A stretch of 6,227 nucleotides of DNA from positions 1 to 6,227 of the forward strand of contig CBCXVS010000370.1 in NCBI GenBank assembly GCA_965178525.1. Direction: 5' to 3'. Shown here in pieces: positions 1 through 5,113 of this stretch. Below the pieces are notes generated by a model that was not told the origin of the DNA, did no database searches, and saw nothing but the letters and a program-made list of their open reading frames with translations. The stretch is from CBCXVS01 sp965178525 (GTDB lineage: Bacteria > Tectomicrobia > Entotheonellia > Entotheonellales > Entotheonellaceae). Position 1 is the stretch's first letter. Each line of letters opens with the position of its first letter. The translations under genes were made by a program, and so were the position numbers.

Positions 1-49
1 TGACCTGGCTGGGCTCCCTCCATCGTTTGGGGGAGGATAGCCTACCTCA

Positions 50-76
50 TTAACTATTGGGGAACAACCCTATTAT
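50..76 (+). promoter_or_regulatory. weak candidate promoter for the membrane protein/PIN pair
   Basis: TATTAT at 71-76 matches the sigma70 -10 consensus at five of six positions. The best upstream hexamer is TTAACT at 50-55 (four of six), but the spacer is only 15 nt. Transcription from here would start near 83, leaving room for the AAGGA ribosome-binding sequence at 111-115. The same bases are also read as an open frame continuous with the downstream gene, so this may be coding DNA instead. Low confidence. Confidence 0.22.
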
Positions 77-127
77 ACGATTTGGGTTAAGACCCAGCAG
101 GGTAACCCGCAAGGATGGAAAATCAAA

Positions 128-739
128 TTGGCACCGCTCCCGGGTATTGATATACCCTTCGATGAGGATGAGGAGCAAGAGGGCCGGCAAATTATGTTCC
201 GGGTGCAGCCTTACGTGCGTATGATTGACTTCCTCAAGAAACCAACTATCGATCTGCCGATTACGATTACGTTTGATGATGGGCGCTCGCCCTATAAATT
301 CGACATTCCTGTTGTATTGAAAAACCGGCGTGTTGCGTTTCTCCTACCGATTCTCGGCTTGCTATTTTCATTGAGTTTATCGATCTATCAGTGGTTTAAT
401 CCGACATCGGATTTCAATTCTGTACGATGGTTCAGTATTGGTATCGGTTGCTTAGTCGTGGCATTTTTAACGTATTCAGGGTGGGATATATGGAAAACGT
501 ATCGTAGCACACAACAGTTTTTGGCGAAGCTAAAAGTCGAGACAGAGGCTGCCAAAGCCTTCGCCGATGTCTCCCTAGAAGAGCAACGTAAGATGCAGCT
601 CCTCCTGAGTCTCCGGTTACAAGAACTCACTACCCCAAAGGAGAAGTCGCTCAAAACCGTGATGGACGAGATCGGTACACGCGCTGAGGCGCGTGGGCTC
701 ACCCCGGAGATCTTGAAGTCGCTGTTACGTGACAAATAA
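128..739 (+). CDS. two-TM membrane protein with antitoxin-like C-terminal tail, upstream of a PIN toxin
   Basis: 203 aa from a TTG start, chosen because it is the first NTG codon in the frame and AAGGA lies 12 nt upstream (111-115). I do not recognise the whole protein. Seen in order: a polar, beta-looking segment with an acidic patch (residues 1-65); a hydrophobic helix at about 69-89 preceded by KNRR; a second helix at about 100-122 followed by WKTYR; a charged, probably coiled-coil stretch (124-168); and a tail (about 174-203) containing EARGLTPEILKSLLRD. That tail resembles the C-termini of small antitoxins encoded just before COG1569-type PIN toxins. Positive-inside charges put both ends in the cytoplasm. 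The stop overlaps the PIN start by 11 nt, which suggests translational coupling. The frame stays open and protein-like back to codon 41, after a TAG at 38-40, so the true start may lie upstream or the gene may be 5'-truncated. An antitoxin role is inferred from tail and position only. Confidence 0.7.
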   Translation: MAPLPGIDIPFDEDEEQEGRQIMFRVQPYVRMIDFLKKPTIDLPITITFDDGRSPYKFDIPVVLKNRRVAFLLPILGLLFSLSLSIYQWFNPTSDFNSVRWFSIGIGCLVVAFLTYSGWDIWKTYRSTQQFLAKLKVETEAAKAFADVSLEEQRKMQLLLSLRLQELTTPKEKSLKTVMDEIGTRAEARGLTPEILKSLLRDK

Positions 740-1139
740 CGTGCGGGTGGTGATAGATACCAACGTCGGTATCAGTGCAGCGATGCTGCCACGTTCTGTG
801 CCACGGCAAGCGTTCGATCGGGTGCTGGAGTACGGCACGATTCTCATTTCGTCCGCTACGGTGGCAGAGTTGAATAACGTACTCCGCCGCCCCCGTTTCG
901 ACCGATATGTGCATGAAGACGACCGCCTGACGTTCCTCGCTACATTGTTGCGGGAAGCGGCGTTGGTGGAGGTAACTGATGTCGTGACCGCCTGCCGTGA
1001 CTCGAAGGACAATAAATTTCTTGAGCTCGCCCTGAGTGGTAAAGCTACCCATATCATTAGCGGAGACGAGGACTTATTGGTGTTACATCCGTTTCGTGGG
1101 ATCCTGATCCTGACTCCAAAAGCCTTCTTGAATCAATAG
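729..1139 (+). CDS. PIN-domain toxin/ribonuclease, COG1569 (TIGR00305) type
   Basis: 136 aa. The family comprises metal-dependent single-stranded RNases acting as VapC-like toxins in type II toxin-antitoxin modules, neutralised by a co-transcribed antitoxin. The protein opens with the PIN strand VRVVIDTNV (D10), followed by ISSATVAELNNVLRRPRF with E47, then CRDSKDNKFLELAL with D91 and D94, and finally HIISGDEDLL with D113 and D115. The acidic metal-binding set therefore looks complete, and the length is normal for the family. The GTG start at 729 overlaps the previous gene by 11 nt; GTG at 741, just before the first strand, is an alternative. GAAG at 715-718 could serve as a weak ribosome-binding site. 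The tight overlap argues for a bicistronic TA operon with the upstream membrane protein. The last codons and stop fall inside a long inverted repeat shared with the convergent CopG gene. Family assignment is firm; RNA target and toxicity are unknown. Confidence 0.88.
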   Translation: MTNNVRVVIDTNVGISAAMLPRSVPRQAFDRVLEYGTILISSATVAELNNVLRRPRFDRYVHEDDRLTFLATLLREAALVEVTDVVTACRDSKDNKFLELALSGKATHIISGDEDLLVLHPFRGILILTPKAFLNQ

Positions 1140-1252
1140 GATTCTATCTTCACATCTGAAAAGCAAGCAGAATGTATATAGCAACCTTATGTTATATCAC
1201 CTATATACCCAAATTTAAGTTTGAAGAGGTGATACTCTTGATTCCTATTGAT
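1132..1252. repeat. ~121-bp imperfect inverted repeat spanning the ends of two convergent TA genes
   Basis: Outer arms ATCAATAGGATTC (1132-1144) and GATTCCTATTGAT (1240-1252) are complementary at 12 of 13 positions. Inner arms GTATATAG (1174-1181) and CTATATAC (1201-1208) match perfectly. Their centres (1192 and 1191) nearly coincide. Between them the arms remain partly alike: 1150-1162 against the reverse complement of 1220-1232 matches at 10 of 13 positions. The central loop is 1182-1200. The interval is AT-rich, and each outer arm carries the last codons and the TAG stop of the adjoining gene (PIN on +, CopG on -). It could be a degenerate MITE-like element or a bidirectional 3'-end structure. 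There is no U-tract, so it is not a classical terminator. Confidence 0.7.
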
Positions 1253-1535
1253 GCCGTGCACGCAGTTCCTGGGCAACGCGCTCAGCCAGACACATCTTCA
1301 TCAGCGACTGGTAGGGCACGTCCCGCTTGTTGGCCAGAAGTTTTAAGTCCTCAAGAAGCGCTTCCGGCAGGCGGATGGAAATCGTCTGGGTCGAGGGTTT
1401 GAGACGCGTCAGGATCACACGCTCGGCTTGACGCCAGTCCACATAGTCTGTGGAATCGTGGGAAGACCAAAACACGTGCTCTTGTTCCTCACTGTCAAAC
1501 GTCGGAATCGGTTTCAGCTGCTTCTTCCTTGGCAT
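1245..1535 (-). CDS. CopG-family (PF12441-like) antitoxin, orphan
   Basis: 96 aa, ATG start. The N-terminal half carries the signature PTFDSEEQEHVFWSSHDSTDY (about residues 11-31), typical of the CopG antitoxin family PF12441/COG5304, which usually partners BrnT- or RelE-like toxins. The C-terminal half is a ribbon-helix-helix DNA-binding fold: strand QTISIRLPEAL (50-60), helix LEDLKLLANKR and helix YQSLMKMCLAERVAQEL (75-91). Such proteins bind the toxin with one part and repress their own promoter with the RHH part. Only 117 bp separate it from the next - strand gene, too little for a ~90-aa toxin, and its downstream neighbour is the convergent PIN gene. It therefore stands without a cognate toxin in this window. 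A GGGGG tract at 1548-1552 (12 nt from the start) is a poor ribosome-binding site. A short inverted repeat at 1552-1573 could be its operator. BrnA-type is a less likely alternative. Confidence 0.87.
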   Translation of the reverse strand: MPRKKQLKPIPTFDSEEQEHVFWSSHDSTDYVDWRQAERVILTRLKPSTQTISIRLPEALLEDLKLLANKRDVPYQSLMKMCLAERVAQELRARHQ

Positions 1536-1551
1536 TTTCGGACTTGACCCC

Positions 1552-1573
1552 CTTGATTTGGCGGAGAATCAAG
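1552..1573 (-). promoter_or_regulatory. inverted repeat upstream of the CopG antitoxin, possible operator
   Basis: CTTGATT (1552-1558) and AATCAAG (1567-1573) form a perfect 7-bp inverted repeat with an 8-nt spacer, 16 nt upstream of the antitoxin ATG. RHH antitoxins commonly bind paired short repeats in their own promoter, so an autoregulatory operator is plausible. Equally, it may belong to the REP-like patch beside it. No convincing -35/-10 pair was found on the - strand here. Confidence 0.3.
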
Positions 1574-1592
1574 TCATCTCGCGGAGACGAAC

Positions 1593-1622
1593 GGGGTCAG
1601 ACGCCATGCATGGCATGACCCC
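1593..1622. repeat. REP-like palindrome, also a candidate 3'-end hairpin of the solute-binding protein gene
   Basis: GGGGTCA (1593-1599) and TGACCCC (1616-1622) enclose a perfect 12-bp palindrome GCCATGCATGGC (1603-1614), giving a bulged hairpin of 7 plus 6 paired bases. A third copy, TGACCCC, lies at 1545-1551. GGGGTCA-type palindromes recur in REP elements near IS200-like (RAYT) transposases. On the - strand the structure begins about 30 nt after the stop of the solute-binding gene, so it could protect or end that transcript, although no T-run follows. Structure is seen directly; class is inferred. Confidence 0.5.
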
Positions 1623-1652
1623 GCCGATCGCGTTGACGCCCACGGCCGGACT

Positions 1653-3227
1653 TTATTTATCCAGCCATGTCGTCTCCCAAAACACATAGACCTGGTTCAT
1701 GAAGGGATAGCCCTTCACATAGTCCTGATACGCCTGGAAATACGGCGAACCCGTGATGTTGCACCAGTACATCTGGTCGGCCATGAGGCGTTGAATCGCA
1801 TGCGACGTTTCCCGCCGGTCGGCCGGCTCCACCTGGCGCCGCCACTTCAACGTCAAGTCTTCGAGCTCCGGGGATTCCACGCCCATGTAGTTGGATTTCG
1901 CCCCTCTGAAAAAACTCACGGAGCGCTGATTGATATCCAGTAACGCGCCAAAGTCTTCGAGCGCCATCTGGTAGTCATACTTCCGCAGAAAGCGATCCAG
2001 CCAGGCCGGCTTGTCCATCATAAGCAGCTTGACTTTAACGCCGATTTTCTCCATTTGGCTTTTCAGCAAGGCGGCGACATCGGCAAAGAAGGCGGCGTCA
2101 TTATTGAGGAGCAGCTCGAACTCCAGCGGGTTTTGCGCGTTGTACCCGGCTTCCTGCAACAACGCCTTGGCTTTGTCCGGGTCATAGGAATATATCTCCG
2201 TCAGATTCAGATGATCTTGCACGCCGTGCGGCAGGATGCTGACCAGCGCTTTCGTGCGGTTTTGAAAGACGGTCTGGGCAATCTCCTGCCGGTTCATACC
2301 GTAGCCCCCAACGGCGCGGCGCACGCGCACGTCATCAAAGGGTGGCTCACGCAGATTCATGAGACAGACCACGGGGGAGCGATCGAGTGACGTCACCAGC
2401 GTCACCCCTTTCGCCCGTTCCATGATCGGCACGTGCTGGGGATTGACGCGTTGGAGCAAATCGACCTGTCCCGTGCGCAACGCCGTCATCGCGGCGCTGG
2501 GGTCTTTAATGACCTTAATTTGAATGCGATCCACGTACGGTAAGGGATTCCCGAACTTATCTTTCTTAAAATAGTGTGGGTTCTTCTCCAGGATGATCTG
2601 TTCATCCGGTCTGTACTCATCGAATTTGAACACGAACGGCCCCGTGCCCACGGGGTGACGATTCCAATTCTCGCCATACTTTTTCACGGCCGTCGGGGAG
2701 CCGATGGGGACACCGCCAAAGTATGGGAGCGAGGCCAGCAAAGCGGAAGGTTCTTTCATGATGACCTTGAAGGTGTCTTGATCGATCACCTCGGTCGATT
2801 CAATTTGCTCAAAGTACACGTTGACCCAAGCCTTGCGCCCCTGAGCCAGGAGTTCGTCGAAATTCCATTTCACGGCCTCAGCATCACACACCGTGCCATC
2901 ATGGAATTTGACATTTTCATGCAAGTGGAAGACGTACTCCTTGCCGTCTTTGAGGATGTCCCAGGATTTCGCCAGATCGGGCGCCAGCTTGAAATCCTTA
3001 TCCAGCGTCACCAAGCGGCTGTGGGTGTTATGCATCACCCAGCCGGTTTCCGCCCCCGCCGGCCCCCGCCGGTTCAACGTAAAACGGCCGGCATGGATGT
3101 CGGAAGCATACGCGACCCGCAGCGTCCCGCCGTACTTCGGTTGCTCCTCTGCCCAGGCGGCCCCCAGGAGCATGGCGAAACATCCAGCCAACATGACCGC
3201 GCCCAATAGAAATGCTTTCAACCTCAT
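1653..3227 (-). CDS. ABC transporter substrate-binding protein, family 5 (peptide/nickel type)
   Basis: 524 aa, the normal length for SBP_bac_5 (PF00496) proteins. These bind oligopeptides, nickel chelates, opines or similar solutes in the periplasm and deliver them to a Dpp/Opp-type permease. The signal peptide MRLKAFLLGAVMLAG... ends most plausibly at AWA|EE (after residue 26). An LAGC lipobox-like sequence (13-16) is present, but the hydrophobic core continues past that Cys, so cleavage by signal peptidase I looks likelier. Family landmarks: KYGGTLRVA (31-39), LAPDLAKSWD then FHLHENVKFHDGT (81-112), HPVGTGPFVF then IILEKNPHYF (191-220), DPSAAMTALRTGQVDLL (242-258), DDVRVRRAV (298-306) and YDPDKAKALLQEAGY (348-362). 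The start is supported by AAAGGAG at 3234-3240, six nt upstream. No permease or ATPase gene adjoins it: an RdhA-like gene is divergent on one side and a CopG antitoxin follows on the other. The ligand cannot be read from the sequence. Confidence 0.93.
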   Translation of the reverse strand: MRLKAFLLGAVMLAGCFAMLLGAAWAEEQPKYGGTLRVAYASDIHAGRFTLNRRGPAGAETGWVMHNTHSRLVTLDKDFKLAPDLAKSWDILKDGKEYVFHLHENVKFHDGTVCDAEAVKWNFDELLAQGRKAWVNVYFEQIESTEVIDQDTFKVIMKEPSALLASLPYFGGVPIGSPTAVKKYGENWNRHPVGTGPFVFKFDEYRPDEQIILEKNPHYFKKDKFGNPLPYVDRIQIKVIKDPSAAMTALRTGQVDLLQRVNPQHVPIMERAKGVTLVTSLDRSPVVCLMNLREPPFDDVRVRRAVGGYGMNRQEIAQTVFQNRTKALVSILPHGVQDHLNLTEIYSYDPDKAKALLQEAGYNAQNPLEFELLLNNDAAFFADVAALLKSQMEKIGVKVKLLMMDKPAWLDRFLRKYDYQMALEDFGALLDINQRSVSFFRGAKSNYMGVESPELEDLTLKWRRQVEPADRRETSHAIQRLMADQMYWCNITGSPYFQAYQDYVKGYPFMNQVYVFWETTWLDK

Positions 3228-3332
3228 CGCTTTCTCCTTTTCGTGTAAAAGGCCGGTGTGAAAGGCGTCAAGGGCGTGCTTTGGCCTTCACGCGCAGCCT
3301 GTCCCCAGGCATCATAGAGCAAGAAAAGCCAT

Positions 3333-3361
3333 ATTTTCCACTGAGATAGTAGCCTCGTCAA
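3333..3361 (-). promoter_or_regulatory. weak candidate promoter for the solute-binding protein gene
   Basis: Read on the - strand, TTGACG (complement of 3356-3361, five of six to the -35 consensus) is followed after 17 nt by GAAAAT (complement of 3333-3338, four of six to the -10 consensus). This leaves a leader of about 100 nt before the ATG. The -10 is poor, so confidence is low. Confidence 0.25.
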
Positions 3362-3478
3362 TAGCTTTTTACGTTTTCATCTTGGACGGCGATGCCGATG
3401 CCGGCCGGCCCCACTCGACCGGCCAACCGCCCTAAAGCGCGACATGGATGCCGCATCGCTGCATGCAATGTCTTGGAA

Positions 3479-3507
3479 TTGACATGATATCGCTTTGTAT
3501 CTATCTT
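3479..3507 (+). promoter_or_regulatory. candidate sigma70-type promoter of the RdhA-like gene
   Basis: A perfect -35 hexamer TTGACA (3479-3484) is followed after an ideal 17-nt spacer by TATCTT (3502-3507, four of six to TATAAT). Transcription would start near 3514, giving a leader of roughly 65 nt that contains the strong ribosome-binding site. Transcription has not been shown. Confidence 0.45.
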
Positions 3508-3566
3508 GCCATTCATGTATGATAGCAGGGACGAGTATCCGACATGGCCGCAAGACCCGTTTCATG

Positions 3567-3575
3567 AAGGGGGAG
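3567..3575 (+). promoter_or_regulatory. ribosome-binding site fixing the RdhA-like start
   Basis: AAGGGGGAG ends 4 nt before the ATG at 3580. It is purine-rich and well matched to the 16S anti-SD, and it favours this ATG over internal candidates even though the first ~110 residues are not part of the conserved core. Confidence 0.7.
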
Positions 3576-3579
3576 AAAG

Positions 3580-4869
3580 ATGGCGAAACAAGTTAGTCAT
3601 TACATTACGCGCCCGGGCAGGACTCTTGGCGATCCTTCCGTCACTATCCCGGTGGCGGAAGACTTGCAGTCGACACCCGGGATCCCCATGCGCGAGCGAG
3701 ATGTGTCCTTCTTTAGCCGGGAACAGCCTTTGGAGAACATGGCCCTCGAAGAGAGCGCTTCAGCCGACTGGTCAAGGGAGCAGCGCAATAGCCATTCCCC
3801 AGAGGCGCACGCCTTTTTTGAAGAGCACCAGGCGCGCATGGAACCCATTGTCGAGTGGGTGGAGCACAGTGGGGACCTGGAGCCAACGGGCACGCCGAGC
3901 GGTGCCGATGTGAGCGAGGCGATCCGGCAGAAGGCGCGCGAACTGGGATATGGCGAGGTGGGCTTTACCCGCAGCAACCCCCATTATGTGTACCAAAGCC
4001 GGAAGCGAGCGATGAAGGGCGGGTTGCCCCATGCCATCTGCCTGGCGCTCGAGCAGGACTATAACAAAACCCAGTCCATCCCCAGCATGGATGCCGAGGA
4101 TACCCACTTTGGCACCTATTTTCAGCAGGGGCAGCTGATCGTGGAGCTGACGGATTTCATTCGCTCCCTGGGGTACAAGGTTCAGGTGTCGGGTCCCACC
4201 TGGCACTATGGCCCGATGATTCCCATGTTTGTTGAGGCCGGCCTGGGCCAGCTCGGCGCCAATGGCCAGTTGCTCTCGCCGCACTTCGGCTCCAGGGCGC
4301 GGCTGCAGATCATCTTTACCGACGCCAACGTGACCTATGACCAGCCGATCGACTACGGTATCCACAAATTCTGCCAGGAATGCCAGGTCTGCGTGAACCG
4401 CTGTCCGGGCCGCGCCCTGATGCAAGAGAAAGTGTGGTACCGAGGCGTGGAAAAGAACAAACTGGCCTTCAAGCGCTGCCGCCCGGTGATGGCGAGATAT
4501 CTAGGCTGTGGCGTCTGCATGAAGGTCTGTCCGATCCAGCGCTATGGCATGAAGCCCGTGATGGAGCACTACGTCGAAGCCGGGGAGATTCTGGGCAAGG
4601 GCACGGAAAACCTGGAGGGCTACACGCTTTCGGATAAGGGCCATTTCGGATCGGGCCAACTGCCCGTTTTTGACGCGAAGTTCTTCGATATGCCCCAGGG
4701 CCGCTCTGAGGACTGGTTGTTAATCGGCTTTCGGAACAGGCTGCTGGAATTGGAAGGCGACGGCAGCGCCAACCGGGATCAGATGTGGACGGAATTCCGC
4801 GGCCAGGTGGAAACGTCTCTCAAAGAGCGCTCCACGTCTGTGGACATGGGCATGGACCGAGGCATTTAG
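3580..4869 (+). CDS. reductive-dehalogenase-like (RdhA-type) corrinoid/iron-sulfur protein, cytoplasmic
   Basis: 429 aa. Respiratory RdhA enzymes use a cobamide and two 4Fe-4S clusters to cleave carbon-halogen bonds; epoxyqueuosine reductase QueG is a relative. Conserved core from about 110: SEAIRQKARELGYGEVGFTR, then the RdhA-type cofactor-domain sequence EAGLGQLGANGQLLSPHFG (219-237) and SRARLQIIFTD (238-248). Cluster motif one is CxxCxxCxxxCP with C265, C268, C271 and C275. Motif two is C300 plus CGVCMKVCP with C310, C313 and C317, the distant-cysteine layout typical of RdhA. There is no twin-arginine signal and no transmembrane helix, and no RdhB anchor gene follows, so it should be soluble and cytoplasmic, unlike respiratory RdhA. 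Y210 or another nearby Tyr may be the proton donor, but this is not established. The N-terminal ~110 residues are polar and unrecognised. QueG is less likely because of the N-terminal extension and the RdhA-like second motif. Substrate unknown; it could catalyse a non-dehalogenating reduction. Confidence 0.85.
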   Translation: MAKQVSHYITRPGRTLGDPSVTIPVAEDLQSTPGIPMRERDVSFFSREQPLENMALEESASADWSREQRNSHSPEAHAFFEEHQARMEPIVEWVEHSGDLEPTGTPSGADVSEAIRQKARELGYGEVGFTRSNPHYVYQSRKRAMKGGLPHAICLALEQDYNKTQSIPSMDAEDTHFGTYFQQGQLIVELTDFIRSLGYKVQVSGPTWHYGPMIPMFVEAGLGQLGANGQLLSPHFGSRARLQIIFTDANVTYDQPIDYGIHKFCQECQVCVNRCPGRALMQEKVWYRGVEKNKLAFKRCRPVMARYLGCGVCMKVCPIQRYGMKPVMEHYVEAGEILGKGTENLEGYTLSDKGHFGSGQLPVFDAKFFDMPQGRSEDWLLIGFRNRLLELEGDGSANRDQMWTEFRGQVETSLKERSTSVDMGMDRGI

Positions 4870-4902
4870 GGGTCCTGACAAGCGCGAACCGTAGTTGAAT
4901 TG

Positions 4903-4927
4903 GAGGGGCGTATGTCCTACGCCCCTC
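4903..4927 (+). terminator. strong hairpin after the RdhA-like gene
   Basis: GAGGGGCGTA (4903-4912) and TACGCCCCTC (4918-4927) form a perfect, GC-rich 10-bp stem with the 5-nt loop TGTCC, 33 nt after the stop codon. It lacks the following T-run of a canonical intrinsic terminator, so it may instead stabilise the 3' end or act with Rho. The rest of 4870-5113 shows no gene; it contains a 10-bp palindrome ACCATATGGT at 5087-5096. Confidence 0.55.
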
Positions 4928-5113
4928 AGCACATCGATGCACCTTCCTCGAAGATCCAACCTTCGTGTTGCGCCCTGCAAGTTCGTCCAGGAAGGCAGAA
5001 TAGCATGGATCACCTGAACGGCAAGCTTTGCTTCTCCCCATGAAATCCCCATGACATCTTCACGCCGTCTTCATGTTTCTTCTCAGACCATATGGTAAAG
5101 ATTAGGCACGTGC

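Larger units (their letters stand above)
3228..3579. other. 352-bp divergent intergenic region
   Basis: This stretch separates the divergent solute-binding (-) and RdhA-like (+) genes, and I find no credible ORF in it. It holds the ribosome-binding site and a weak candidate promoter for the - strand gene, and a GC-rich inverted repeat GGCCGG (3403-3408) / CCGGCC (3419-3424) with a 10-nt loop. A better candidate promoter (3479-3507) and ribosome-binding site for the + strand gene follow. The inverted repeat lies between the two promoter candidates, where a shared regulator could bind; that is speculation. Confidence 0.6.

Noticed and set aside
13..40. possible coding frames before the TAG at 38-40
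   Set aside because: Each frame is too short to judge and no homology can be recognised; only the frame from 41 onward is worth noting.
699..1057. two - strand frames across the PIN gene
   Set aside because: They are antisense to a PIN domain with all acidic residues in place.
1172..1402. 76-codon + strand frame starting in the inverted repeat
   Set aside because: Runs antisense to the CopG antitoxin, has no ribosome-binding site and reads as non-homologous sequence.
1536..1652. a partner toxin gene for the CopG antitoxin
   Set aside because: Only 117 bp are available, with palindromes and no toxin-like translation on either strand.
2574..3209. 211-codon open frame on the + strand
   Set aside because: Lies wholly antisense to the well-supported solute-binding protein and shows no recognisable domain.
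3772..4425. 217-codon open frame on the - strand
   Set aside because: Antisense to the RdhA-like core containing the iron-sulfur motif; no domain seen.
3580..4869. epoxyqueuosine reductase (QueG) as the identity of the iron-sulfur protein
   Set aside because: The long N-terminal extension, the EAGLGQLGANG region and the second motif with a distant first Cys fit RdhA better; QueG remains a related family.
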